NCBI GenBank assembly: GCA_038205755.1 | Contig: JBBRBN010000009.1 | Location: forward strand, 1 to 64,000 | DNA from: JANNWF01 sp038205755 | Lineage (GTDB): Bacteria > Pseudomonadota > Gammaproteobacteria > Xanthomonadales > Xanthomonadaceae | Direction: 5' to 3' | Length of the DNA stretch: 64,000 nt | In this document: in pieces, positions 17,401 to 25,823 of the stretch | Layout: each line of letters starts with the position of its first letter | Position numbering within the stretch: the first letter of the stretch is position 1 | Translations under genes and position numbers: made by a program | Notes under the pieces: generated by a model | What the model was told of the DNA's origin: nothing | Database searches by the model: none | Seen by the model: the letters and a program-made list of their open reading frames with translations, nothing else

Positions 17401-18195
17401 CTAGACCGCCACCGGCGCACTGATCGGCGGGTGCGGCTGATAGTCGACGATCTGGATGTCGTCGAAGCGGAACGCGAACAGGTCATCAATGTTGGGATTG
17501 AGCTGCAGCTTCGGCAGCGGTCGCGGCTCGCGCAGCAGCTGCTGGCGCGCCTGATCGATATGGTTCAGATACAGGTGCGCGTCGCCCAGGGTGTGGACGA
17601 AATCGCCCACCGCCAGCCCGGACACCTGCGCCACCATGTGGGTCAACAGGGCGTAACTGGCAATGTTGAAAGGTACGCCGAGAAAGACGTCGGCAGAGCG
17701 CTGGTACAGCTGGCAGCTCAGCTTGCCGTTGGCAACGTAGAACTGGAACAGCGCGTGACAGGGCTGCAGCGCCATCTGCTCGAGTTCACCCACATTCCAG
17801 GCCGAAATCAGCAGCCGGCGGGAGTCGGGATTGCGGCGGATCTCGTCCAGCAACCAACGGACCTGATCGATCTGACGGCCGTCGGAGGCCGCCCACGAGC
17901 GCCACTGCTTGCCGTATACCGGCCCAAGGTCGCCGCTCGGATCGGCCCATTCGTCCCAGATTCTTACGCCGTTGTCGCGCAGGTAGGCGGTGTTGGTGTC
18001 GCCGCGCAGAAACCACAGCAGCTCGTGGATGATTGAACGCAGGTGGAGCTTCTTGGTGGTGACCAGCGGAAACCCGGCGGCGAGGTCAAAGCGCATCTGC
18101 CAACCGAACACCGAGCGGGTGCCGGTGCCGGTGCGGTCGGACTTCTCGGCGCCCTGTTCGAGCACGTGGCGCAGCAGGTCGAGATAGGCGCGCAT
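17401..18195 (-). CDS. thyA: Thymidylate synthase
   Basis: ThyA methylates dUMP to dTMP using methylene-tetrahydrofolate. The 264-residue length equals that of E. coli ThyA. The protein has KSDRTGTGTRSVFGWQMRFDL, the catalytic cysteine in ALQPCHALFQFYV, the RSADVFLGVPFNIASYALL block and the C-terminal DIQIVDYQPHPPI. It lies 38 bp after lgt and 20 bp before folA, giving an lgt-thyA-folA operon; lgt-thyA adjacency is also found in E. coli. Confidence 0.98.
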   Translation of the reverse strand: MRAYLDLLRHVLEQGAEKSDRTGTGTRSVFGWQMRFDLAAGFPLVTTKKLHLRSIIHELLWFLRGDTNTAYLRDNGVRIWDEWADPSGDLGPVYGKQWRSWAASDGRQIDQVRWLLDEIRRNPDSRRLLISAWNVGELEQMALQPCHALFQFYVANGKLSCQLYQRSADVFLGVPFNIASYALLTHMVAQVSGLAVGDFVHTLGDAHLYLNHIDQARQQLLREPRPLPKLQLNPNIDDLFAFRFDDIQIVDYQPHPPISAPVAV

Positions 18196-18233
18196 CGGTC
18201 AGGCCCGCCGCCCGGCGCGGAGAACTGCGCGGT

Positions 18234-19106
18234 TCATGCGGGCTGTCTCAGGCACGGTGCGCGGCGCGACAGCCACAGCAGCCACAATCCGACCGCAATC
18301 AACGGCAGGCTGAGCAGCTGCCCCATGGTCAACCAGCCGAAGGCCAGAAAGCCAAGCTGCACATCCGGCTGACGCACGAACTCGACGGCGAAGCGGAACA
18401 ACCCGTAGCACAACGCGAAGAGTCCTGACACGGCATAGCGCCGCCGCGGCGAGCGCGAGTACAAGAGCAGGATCGCCCCCAGCGCAAGACCCTCCAATGC
18501 CGCTTGGTAAAGCTGCGACGGATGCCGCGCCAGACCCTCCAGCGCGCCGCTGGCCGCCGCAGAATGCAGGGCATCGCTGCCCATGCTGTTGAAAGGCGCC
18601 GGCAGCGAGGCCGGAAAGATGACCGCCCAAGACACGTCGGTGGGCCGTCCCCACAATTCGCCGCCAATGAAGTTGCCGATCCGCCCCAGACCCAGTCCGA
18701 TCGGAATCATCGGGACAACGAAGTCCAGCGTGTCGAACAGATGCCGGCCCTGCGCCCGCGACCACCACAGCAGCGCCGCCATCACACCCAGCAAGCCACC
18801 GTGGAAGCTCATGCCGCCATCCTTGATCCGCAGCAGCAGCAGCGGATCGCGCAGCAGATCATCGAACGCGTAAAACAGCACGTACCCGATGCGACCGCCG
18901 AGCACCACGCCAAGCATGCCGTAGAACATCAGGTCGCCGTAGGCCACCTCGCCCACACCCGGAAAATAGCCGGCCCGCACCCGCCGACGGCCCACCCACC
19001 AGGCCAGCCCGAAGGCCAGCAGATAGGTGATGCCGTACCAGTGGATGCCGTGTGGCCAGAACGGCAGGTGCAGCGCGATCGGATCGATATCGTGGATGTA
19101 GGGCAT
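18234..19106 (-). CDS. lgt: Prolipoprotein diacylglyceryl transferase
   Basis: Lgt transfers diacylglycerol from phosphatidylglycerol to the lipobox cysteine of prolipoproteins in the inner membrane. The 290-residue protein has about seven hydrophobic segments, the HGIHWYGITYLLAF start, the essential GGRIGYVLFY and the Lgt signature GLGLGRIGNFIGGELWGRPT. HPSQLYQ in the later half is also diagnostic. It is the first gene of the lgt-thyA-folA unit and has the standard start MPYIHDIDPIAL. Confidence 0.97.
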   Translation of the reverse strand: MPYIHDIDPIALHLPFWPHGIHWYGITYLLAFGLAWWVGRRRVRAGYFPGVGEVAYGDLMFYGMLGVVLGGRIGYVLFYAFDDLLRDPLLLLRIKDGGMSFHGGLLGVMAALLWWSRAQGRHLFDTLDFVVPMIPIGLGLGRIGNFIGGELWGRPTDVSWAVIFPASLPAPFNSMGSDALHSAAASGALEGLARHPSQLYQAALEGLALGAILLLYSRSPRRRYAVSGLFALCYGLFRFAVEFVRQPDVQLGFLAFGWLTMGQLLSLPLIAVGLWLLWLSRRAPCLRQPA

Positions 19107-19136
19107 GGCAACAGGGGTCGCGGCTTAGGCGGAAGG

Positions 19137-20342
19137 TCAGACCGGCAGAACGCGGCAGAGGAACCCTTTCAGGTAGTCGGTTTCTGGAATGGCCGCCTGG
19201 ATCGGATGGTCAGGCGCCTGCTGCAGCTGGCTCAGCACCTGCACCTGCCGGTCCAAGTGGCGGCCAGCGGCGTTGATCGCCTCCAGCAGCGCTGGTCGGC
19301 CCATGTGATAGCTGCACGACGCGCTGAGCAGCAGGCCGTCCCGCGACAGCACCTGCATGGCTGCCTCGTTGATCCGGCGATAGGCCAGCGCGCCCTGCTT
19401 GAAGTCCTTGCGACGCTTCACAAACGCCGGCGGGTCGAGGACCACCACGTCCCAGCGCTCGCGCTCGGCGCGCGCCGCCTTGAGGAAGTCGAAGGCGTCG
19501 CCGCGCTCGGCCCGTACCTTTGACGCCAGCCCGTTGGCGGCGGCGTTGGCCTCAATCGCCGCCACCGCATCGGCCGAGGCATCGACGCAGGTGACCTCGG
19601 TGGCGCCGCTGGCGGCAGCGCGCAGGCCCCAGGCGCCGACGTAGGAGAACAGATCCAGCACGCGCGCGCCGGACACCCACGGCACCATCGCATCGCGGTT
19701 GGCGCGCTGGTCATAGAACCAGCCGGTCTTCTGCCCGCCGACAATGTCGAGCGCAAACTGCAGCCCGGCCTCGCGCACGGTAGTCCGCTCGGGCAGCGCG
19801 CCAGCAGCGATCTCAACATAGCTCGGCAGCCCTTCAATCTCGCGCGCGCTGCTGTCGTTCTTCCAGACGATGGCGCTGGGCTTGAAAGCGGCCGTTAGCG
19901 CATCGACCACCACGCTCTTGAGGCGCTCCATGCCGGCGGTAGTCGCCTGCGCGACCAATACATCGTCGAAACGGTCTACGGTCAGGCCGGGCAGCCCATC
20001 ACTTTCGCCAAACAGCAGCCGGTAGAAGGGCTCCGGATGAATGCGCTGGCGCAGCGACAGCGCCACATTGAGACGATGCACGACCAGCGAGCGGTCCAAC
20101 GCATGGCAACCGCGATCCAGCAGGCGGGCGCAAATCAGGCTGCCGGGGTTGATGTAGCCGGTGCCGACCGCGTGGCCACCGGCGTCGACGATAGTCACCG
20201 GATCGCCAGCGGCAAACCCGTCAAGCGGCGAGCGCTTGATGTCGACCTCGTTGCTGAATACCCAAAGATGGCCGCTGCGCAGGCGCTTGTCTTCGCCGCG
20301 GCGAAGAAACAGCGGCGGGTATTCGGGAAGTGTGGTGGTCAT
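19137..20342 (-). CDS. rlmI: 23S rRNA (cytosine-C5) methyltransferase RlmI
   Basis: RlmI (YccW) uses SAM to methylate a cytosine in 23S rRNA. The 401-residue protein starts with a PUA domain (LFLRRGEDKRLRSGHLWVFS, about 1-80), continues with the EEHUD-like central region and has a Rossmann methyltransferase domain with VLDLFSYVGAWGL and the catalytic-type motif VVLDPPAFVKRR. The late LLLSASCSYHMG block matches RlmI. Length is close to the E. coli protein. It lies 30 bp upstream of lgt on the same strand, so it may be cotranscribed. Confidence 0.93.
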   Translation of the reverse strand: MTTTLPEYPPLFLRRGEDKRLRSGHLWVFSNEVDIKRSPLDGFAAGDPVTIVDAGGHAVGTGYINPGSLICARLLDRGCHALDRSLVVHRLNVALSLRQRIHPEPFYRLLFGESDGLPGLTVDRFDDVLVAQATTAGMERLKSVVVDALTAAFKPSAIVWKNDSSAREIEGLPSYVEIAAGALPERTTVREAGLQFALDIVGGQKTGWFYDQRANRDAMVPWVSGARVLDLFSYVGAWGLRAAASGATEVTCVDASADAVAAIEANAAANGLASKVRAERGDAFDFLKAARAERERWDVVVLDPPAFVKRRKDFKQGALAYRRINEAAMQVLSRDGLLLSASCSYHMGRPALLEAINAAGRHLDRQVQVLSQLQQAPDHPIQAAIPETDYLKGFLCRVLPV

Positions 20343-20372
20343 GGTTGGCTGGGTGTCCGGTGCGGGCCGCCG

Positions 20373-21101
20373 TCAGTGCCGAGCGCGGCGCCGCGTGAGG
20401 GTGTTGAGGACTTCGACGCCAGCCGAAAAGGCCATGGCGAGGTAGATGTAGGCGCGTGGGATGTGATACCCAAAGCCGTCGGCCACCAGCGCCAGGCCGA
20501 CCAGTAACAGGAAGGCCAGCAGCAGCATTCTGACGGTCGGATTGGTGTCAATGAACTCGCCAATGACATTGGGGGCCAGGATCATCACCAGCACAGCCAA
20601 GACGATCGCCGCCAGCATGACGGGAATGCGCTGAACCATGCCGACCGCGGTAATCACAGAGTCCAGCGAGAACACGCTATCGATCACCGCGATCTACATG
20701 ATTACATGAGAGAACACCTGAGATGGGCGTGTCGCAATATCCTGATCGGGTCGATGCCCCTCGACTGAGTCGTGGATCTCCAGCGTGCCCTTCACCAGCA
20801 GAGCCAGGCCGCCGCCTGGCAGCACCAGGTCGCGGACCGAAAAGACGTGGCCGAACAGGCTGAACAGATCGCGCTGCAGGCCGGCCAGAAATACCAGCGA
20901 CAGCAGCAGACGGATGCGCGAGACGCACGCCAGCGCCAATCCGAAACGGCGCGCCGAGGGCCGGCGCTCGAGCGCCAACCGGCTGACGGCGATCAATATG
21001 AAGACCAGGTTGTCGACGCCCAGCGCGATTTCCAGCGCGATTTCCAGCGCGGTCAAGGTGAACAGCGCGACCCGGATTTCGGGGTAGACCATCCAGTCCA
21101 C
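20373..21101 (-). pseudogene. TerC/YgdQ-family membrane protein gene split by an amber codon
   Basis: The two halves lie in one frame and together give a normal-length TerC-family (YgdQ-like) inner-membrane protein. The N-half runs from the GTG at 21101 (DWMVYPEIRVALFTLTALEI) to VIM. The C-half is IAVIDSVFSLDSVITAVGM through the final helices. They are separated only by TAG at 20696-20694, where family members have a glutamine (CAG is one transition away). The N-half also carries an in-frame 12-bp tandem duplication (LEIALEIAL) around 21021-21056, just before the conserved GVDN. Either change could damage the protein. A sequencing error or amber readthrough cannot be excluded. The gene lies between rlmI and dgkA on the same strand. 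Confidence 0.85.
21021..21056. repeat. 12-bp tandem duplication inside the TerC-like gene
   Basis: The plus-strand motif GCGATTTCCAGC occurs twice in direct succession, in frame, duplicating the residues L-E-I-A ahead of the conserved GVDN motif. Slippage is the likely origin. Confidence 0.8.
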
Positions 21102-21112
21102 GGGCGTCCACT

Positions 21113-21511
21113 TCAGCCCAGAACGGGCAGCAGGTAGCGCGGCGCCAAAAGCAATGTCCAGACCATCACGACGTTGAGCATCAGGACAAACACCGCTGCC
21201 GACCCCATGTCCTTGGCGCGACCGGCCAGCTCGTGATGCTCCGCGCCGTAGCGCTCGATCAACGCCTCAATGGCTGAATTGAGGAGTTCGGCGCTGAGCA
21301 CCAGAACCAGACAACCGACCAGCAAAACGCGCTCAACCGCCGACCCGCCGAGCCACAGACCCGCCGGCGCCAGCAGCACGAACAAGTAGCCCTCGAGCCG
21401 GAACGATGATTCGTGCCGCCAACAGGCGCGCAGTCCCTGCAGAGACCAGACCATCGCCTTCCAGACGCCGAGCGGCCCCCGCGGCACGTTGCTGCCGGCG
21501 CTATCGGCCAC
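21113..21511 (-). CDS. dgkA: Diacylglycerol kinase (DgkA)
   Basis: DgkA phosphorylates diacylglycerol, recycling the by-product of membrane-derived oligosaccharide synthesis. The body has the family pattern: a W-S-L-Q-G-L-R-A surface helix, E-x-x-F-R-L-E-G, the active-site ELLNSAIEALIERYG, HELAGRAKDMGSAAV and three membrane helices. The start is uncertain: the GTG at 21511 gives 132 residues, close to the E. coli length, while upstream methionines in the open frame lie inside repeat-derived sequence. The gene sits 11 bp before the broken terC-like gene on the same strand. Confidence 0.88.
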   Translation of the reverse strand: MADSAGSNVPRGPLGVWKAMVWSLQGLRACWRHESSFRLEGYLFVLLAPAGLWLGGSAVERVLLVGCLVLVLSAELLNSAIEALIERYGAEHHELAGRAKDMGSAAVFVLMLNVVMVWTLLLAPRYLLPVLG

Positions 21512-21577
21512 GAGCCCGCCGGGCTGTCCGAGAGCCGCAGATGTGCCTAAGCCGGATGGCTGGACCGCAGGATCGAT

Positions 21578-21655
21578 GCATCTCATGCACCCTCGCTTGT
21601 CTCGTGTCCGCACAAGCGATTTTCCCCGGTCGGTCGTATGGCACGACAGGATGCC
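21578..21655. repeat. Partial copy of the 159-bp MITE-like element
   Basis: The segment containing CCCTCGCTTGTCTCGTGTCC, a GATTTTCC-type core and CGGTCGGTCGTATGGCACGA aligns with the left third of the complete element at 21690, about 110 bp away and in the same orientation. The left terminal repeat is replaced by unrelated sequence and the right part is missing, so it is a decayed copy next to the intact one. Confidence 0.7.
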
Positions 21656-21689
21656 CGTTCGGAAAACTGCCGGCGCGCGCACCATTTAG

Positions 21690-21848
21690 CCCGCATGTTT
21701 CATGAATCTCACAGGCCCTCGCTTGTCTCTTGTCCGCGCAAGGGATTTTCCTCAGTCGGTCGTGTGGCCCGATACGCCGCTCCTTCGGTAGTCCCTTGTG
21801 CGAACAATATCCTGCGCGATCATCGCGCGAATTCATGAAACATGCGGG
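21690..21848. mobile_element. 159-bp MITE-like element, copy 1
   Basis: The element is bounded by perfect 18-bp terminal inverted repeats, CCCGCATGTTTCATGAAT at 21690-21707 and its exact complement at 21831-21848. A second element of identical length with the same ends and interior lies at 59168-59326. It encodes no plausible protein. The end is followed by a second partial right-hand motif (GCGCGATCATCGCGCGAA repeated at 21853-21870). It lies upstream of dgkA. The rest of the 505-bp gap, 21849-22015, shows no gene. Confidence 0.8.
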
Positions 21849-22015
21849 TTAGCGCGATCATCGCGCGAACGGTTGAAACATGCGGACCAGGTCCATCGGT
21901 GCGCGACATTCAGTGAGACGCGGGGCAGCAACATGCCGAGCGCGCGAAGCGACCGCAGGCCGACGCAGTGGTGGCGGCTCGCCCATCCAGCAGCAGTGGG
22001 GACCGCGCACCAGCA

Positions 22016-23122
22016 TCAGAACTCGCGCCTGAGTTCCAGCAGCAGCCGGCGGAGAGTCTCGTCGAGGCTGTCACGACGCTCGATGAACAGCGCTGCCCGT
22101 GCGCTCCAGCCGTTCTGGAAGCCGTAGCCGGCCCACGGCATCACGCCGCGCGCAAAGCTGTGAAACCACCAGTCGTCCTCATTGAAGGCCGCCTGCGCCG
22201 CGTCGCGCTGGATGCGCTGCCAGGACAGACCCAACTCCCAGCCGGGCAGGGTGTCGGCGTCGCCGTAGACCAGACTGGCGCGCGCGCCGTCGTCAAGGTC
22301 ATCGGCGCCCAGATTGCGCAGCAGGTCGAGCCGGGCAACCAACGCCTTCTCATCAAGCTGCCAGCGGGCGCCAAACTGCAGGTCGAGGAGCCGGTAATCG
22401 CTCACCAGCTGATTGCCAATCCGCCGATTGGTGCGGGTCAGGCCCTCGCTGGCGGCCCGCTGCAGGTCGGAGAAATGCAGGTAGGCAAGCTGCACGTCGA
22501 GCGCCAGCGGAGCGCCTTCGTTGATCAGCCAGGACAGCTGGGCGGCGGCGATCCGGGACTGGTCGCCATACAGGTGGTCGCCCGCGAAGTAGCCGCCGGT
22601 CAGGCGCAGCCCGTCGATGTCACGCAGCGCCCAGCGCTGGCTGTAGCTGACGCCCACCGGACGCAGGTCGGCATCCCAAACCAGCGGCGTCAGGCTGAAC
22701 GGGAACGCGGACTTGCCCACGGTCAACGCAGCGTCCTCGCCGGGACTCCAACGCCAGAACGCCTGGTCAAGGCTGAGTGCATCGCTGCGCTCGTTGTCGT
22801 TATTACGGCGGTTGTCGATGTTGTCGTCGCTGGCAACATTCGCCTTGGCGGCCACCGCATAGTCCCAGCCGTCACCCGCGCTGCGCCATCCCACTCGCAG
22901 GCGGCCGCGCAGACGCTCGACATCGTCGCGCACGCTGAATCCGGTCACGCGGTCGCCCCGCAGACTGACGTCTCCGAACAGGTGGCCGGCGGTCGTCTGC
23001 GGCGCTTCCTCCCAGCCAGCAAGGATCGGGTCGGGCTCGGTCTGCGCCACGGAAAGCGCACTGACGGCCAGCGCGAAGCAGCCGAAGGTTGCCTGCCCGC
23101 GCAACCCTGACCGCCTACGCAC
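22016..23122 (-). CDS. Putative outer-membrane porin
   Basis: The 368-residue product starts with a signal peptide (MRRRSGLRGQATFGCFALAV, then cleavage after a VAQ-type site). It continues as alternating amphipathic beta-strands with many aromatic, Asp and Arg residues, for example RLRVGWRSAGDGWDYAVAAK and DLQFGARWQLDEKALVARLD, ending in a terminal phenylalanine (LELRREF), as outer-membrane barrels do. It resembles the single-chain putative porins of gammaproteobacteria. The GTG at 23122 overlaps the kinase stop codon (GTGCGTAG), so translation is coupled to the sensor kinase gene. The larger open frame inside the kinase gene was rejected. Substrate unknown. Confidence 0.75.
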   Translation of the reverse strand: MRRRSGLRGQATFGCFALAVSALSVAQTEPDPILAGWEEAPQTTAGHLFGDVSLRGDRVTGFSVRDDVERLRGRLRVGWRSAGDGWDYAVAAKANVASDDNIDNRRNNDNERSDALSLDQAFWRWSPGEDAALTVGKSAFPFSLTPLVWDADLRPVGVSYSQRWALRDIDGLRLTGGYFAGDHLYGDQSRIAAAQLSWLINEGAPLALDVQLAYLHFSDLQRAASEGLTRTNRRIGNQLVSDYRLLDLQFGARWQLDEKALVARLDLLRNLGADDLDDGARASLVYGDADTLPGWELGLSWQRIQRDAAQAAFNEDDWWFHSFARGVMPWAGYGFQNGWSARAALFIERRDSLDETLRRLLLELRREF

Positions 23123-25823
23123 GCAGCACCTCAAGCTCGGCCGAGAGCGCTGCCAGGTCGGCAAACCGCTGATCCCGGTCGCGAGCGATGCAGCGCAGGA
23201 TGGTGGCCTCCAGCGCCGCTGGAATCTCTGGCCAGCTGGCGGACGGCGGCGTCGGCGGTCCCTGCATCTGGGCGACGTACAGCTCAACGGTGCTGGATCC
23301 GCTGTAGGGCAGCGCGCCCGAGAACATTTCGCACATCAACACGCCGCAGGCATAAATGTCCGCGCGGTGGTCGACCTCCTCACCGGCCAACTGTTCGGGC
23401 GCCGAATAGTGTGGCGTGCCAATGTACATGCCGGCTTCGGTCTGGCCGGGGCCACTGCGGCGGATCGGCCGGGCAATGCCGAAGTCCATCAGCTTGGCGT
23501 TGCCGCTGGCTTCGAGAATCAGGTTTTCCGGCTTGATGTCGCGATGCAGGACGCCCACTTCGTGCGCCGCGCGCAGTCCGGCGCAAAGCTGGCGCGCAAT
23601 GCGCAGCGCGGCGCTGTACGGCACCCGCCCGGCCTGATTGATGAGCTGCCGCAAGGTCATGCCACGCACGTACTCCATGGAGATGTACGGTGACCCCTGG
23701 CACTCGCCGAAATCAAACGTGCGCAGCACGTTGGGATGGGTGATGCGACGCGCCAACTTGATCTCGATCTTGAGCCGCTCGAGCTGCTCGCCGTCCAGCA
23801 GCGCGCTGGGCCGTAGCGTCTTGATCGCCACCACTTCGTCGAGATCGAGGTCACGCGCCTTGTAGACCACCCCCATGCCGCCGCTGCCCAGCACCGAGAT
23901 GATCCGGAAGCGGCCATCGAAGCTTTCTCCGGGACGCAGATCCACGCCGCGCTTTTCAGGCACGGTCGAGGCCAGCGCACTGGCACTGCGCGGCGTCGTG
24001 ATCAGAGTCTGCGTGGCCTGTCTCGGCAAGGCGTCGACGTGCCGCTCCGGCGGCAGGCTGCGGTCCAGCGCGGCTGCGCTGAGCCCGTAGAAGATGCTGC
24101 CGCTGCGAACACCCTTGATGCGCTCCACCGCCTGCGGCGCCGGCAGCGCCCCGAGTGCCTCGCCCATGCTGCGGGTCAACAGCACATGGCCAGACGGACA
24201 GTCGGCGAGCAGCGCCTCAACCTGTCGGACCGGCAACCCCACCGCCAGCGGAAACTGGCTGTCGCCGACCGAACTGCAGCCGGTCAGCAGATCGCCCGCC
24301 GCCATGGCGGCGGCAGCTTCTGGTGCCGTGAGCCAGACCGCATGCAGCCAGCCGAGCGCGTCGAGGATGGAGTCGTCCGCCAGCTCTTCGAAAGCGGCAA
24401 TCAGCCGCGGACCGTTGGCAAAGATCACCCGCCCGTTGTATTGCGCGGCGCGCTGGGCCAAGCGATGGCTCCAGGCATCGATTTCGGTCACCGCCTCAAC
24501 CGGCGTCTGAAGATCGATGGCGCCGCCAAGCGAGCGATGCTCGACGGCAACCAGCAGGCGCGGATTGCGCTCTGCGGCGAGCTCTGTCGGGCGCGGCTGG
24601 GCGGCGTTTGCGCTTTGCACCGCCTCCTCGGCCGGATCGGGCAGCAGGCGCGACAGCTGCGTCACATACGACTCGATATCGCGCTCCCCGCGCAGATCCG
24701 ACAGCAGGGAATCGAATGCCTGGGCGAGCTCAGAGAGCTCATCGTTGCCGCCAACCGCCAGGCGCGCGCGGTAGTCACCCGCCACCGCCGCCTTCGCCGC
24801 CTTCGCCATCTCGGTCAGCGGCCGCAGGCTTGCCTTGGCCAACAGAAGCGACAGCGGCAGCGCAATGATCAGGGTCACCAGTCCCGCAAGCGCCACCGAG
24901 TTGACGATGGCGCGGTAACCGGCCGACGCCTGCTCCCCCGAGGTCAACTGCAAAGCCGCGCCGATGTCAGACCCGCCATCGTCGTCCAGCGGCTGCAGTT
25001 GGCCGACCCAGCGCGCGCCATCCAGCTGCAGCTCGACCCGCGGCATGGACCGACCGTCGCGCACTGCGCTGGCCAGTCCAGCCATGTCGCTCGCCACGGC
25101 CGCGCGCAGCGCGTCCAGCGAGGCGCCTTCGAGCGAGCTGCCAATGACCTCGACGCCGTCCTGCTGGGGCAGCAGAAAGGCGATATCCGCTGCGCTGACT
25201 CGCCCAACCCGCTGACCTAGGCGATCATCGACCTGATTGGCGAGCAGCAGAAACCCGACCAGGTCGGTGCCCTGCGCCAGCGGCCAGCTGGCGGCCTGGT
25301 AAAGCTTGCCATCCATTCGCCAGTAGCCGCTGATTGGCGCCGGCGGATCGATCGCCGCGCGCACGAACGGGTCTTCGCCGAGGTTCTCCTGGATCGCTTC
25401 GAAGCGATCCGTGCGGGCGAGTACTTCCGCCTCCGGATCCAGCACGATGCCGATGTCAAAGCCAAACGCCTCCATCCGCTCGGTCAGCAGGTCCTGGATC
25501 GAGCGCGCGTCGGCACCGGCATCGAATCCCAGCCGGTCGGCTTGCGCATCGTCGATGTATTTGACAAACGCCGCATCGGCCGCAATCAGCTGGATCTTGA
25601 ACTGCACCTCTTCCAGCTGGCGCGCGGCAAACTCGAGCTGCAGTTCGCCGCTGGCGGTAAGCGCCCGCTGCACCGAGCGGTCGGCAATCCGGGCACCCTG
25701 CTGCTGGCTGATCAGCACCGCCGTGCCGACGGCAGCGCTGAGCAGCACCGCCAACAGCAGAAAAATCCGCAGCGAAAGCCGCATGCGACCGCGCGCAGCG
25801 GGCGGCTCAGTAGCGGTCGCCAT
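23115..25823 (-). CDS. Transmembrane sensor serine/threonine protein kinase
   Basis: This large protein (902 residues from the ATG at 25823, which has a GGGAGA Shine-Dalgarno 8 nt upstream) has an unusual layout. A membrane helix lies near residues 14-36. An extracytoplasmic sensor region of about 270 residues, Cache-like in outline, follows. A second helix (about 305-330), a HAMP segment (LRPLTEMAKAAKAAVAGDYRARL) and a region (about 415-600) whose YNGRVIFANGPRLIAAFEEL and downstream GLPV resemble a degenerate class III cyclase domain come next. The C-terminal Hanks-type kinase is complete: GSGGMGVVYKAR loop, lysine in VAIKTL, HRDIKPEN, DFG and SAPE. It sits between a cupredoxin gene and a porin gene, overlapping both. 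Confidence 0.88.
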   Translation of the reverse strand: MATATEPPAARGRMRLSLRIFLLLAVLLSAAVGTAVLISQQQGARIADRSVQRALTASGELQLEFAARQLEEVQFKIQLIAADAAFVKYIDDAQADRLGFDAGADARSIQDLLTERMEAFGFDIGIVLDPEAEVLARTDRFEAIQENLGEDPFVRAAIDPPAPISGYWRMDGKLYQAASWPLAQGTDLVGFLLLANQVDDRLGQRVGRVSAADIAFLLPQQDGVEVIGSSLEGASLDALRAAVASDMAGLASAVRDGRSMPRVELQLDGARWVGQLQPLDDDGGSDIGAALQLTSGEQASAGYRAIVNSVALAGLVTLIIALPLSLLLAKASLRPLTEMAKAAKAAVAGDYRARLAVGGNDELSELAQAFDSLLSDLRGERDIESYVTQLSRLLPDPAEEAVQSANAAQPRPTELAAERNPRLLVAVEHRSLGGAIDLQTPVEAVTEIDAWSHRLAQRAAQYNGRVIFANGPRLIAAFEELADDSILDALGWLHAVWLTAPEAAAAMAAGDLLTGCSSVGDSQFPLAVGLPVRQVEALLADCPSGHVLLTRSMGEALGALPAPQAVERIKGVRSGSIFYGLSAAALDRSLPPERHVDALPRQATQTLITTPRSASALASTVPEKRGVDLRPGESFDGRFRIISVLGSGGMGVVYKARDLDLDEVVAIKTLRPSALLDGEQLERLKIEIKLARRITHPNVLRTFDFGECQGSPYISMEYVRGMTLRQLINQAGRVPYSAALRIARQLCAGLRAAHEVGVLHRDIKPENLILEASGNAKLMDFGIARPIRRSGPGQTEAGMYIGTPHYSAPEQLAGEEVDHRADIYACGVLMCEMFSGALPYSGSSTVELYVAQMQGPPTPPSASWPEIPAALEATILRCIARDRDQRFADLAALSAELEVLRA

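Noticed and set aside
20685..20700. A frameshift between the two terC-like halves.
   Set aside because: The halves are in the same frame, separated by a single TAG codon, so it is a nonsense change and not an indel.
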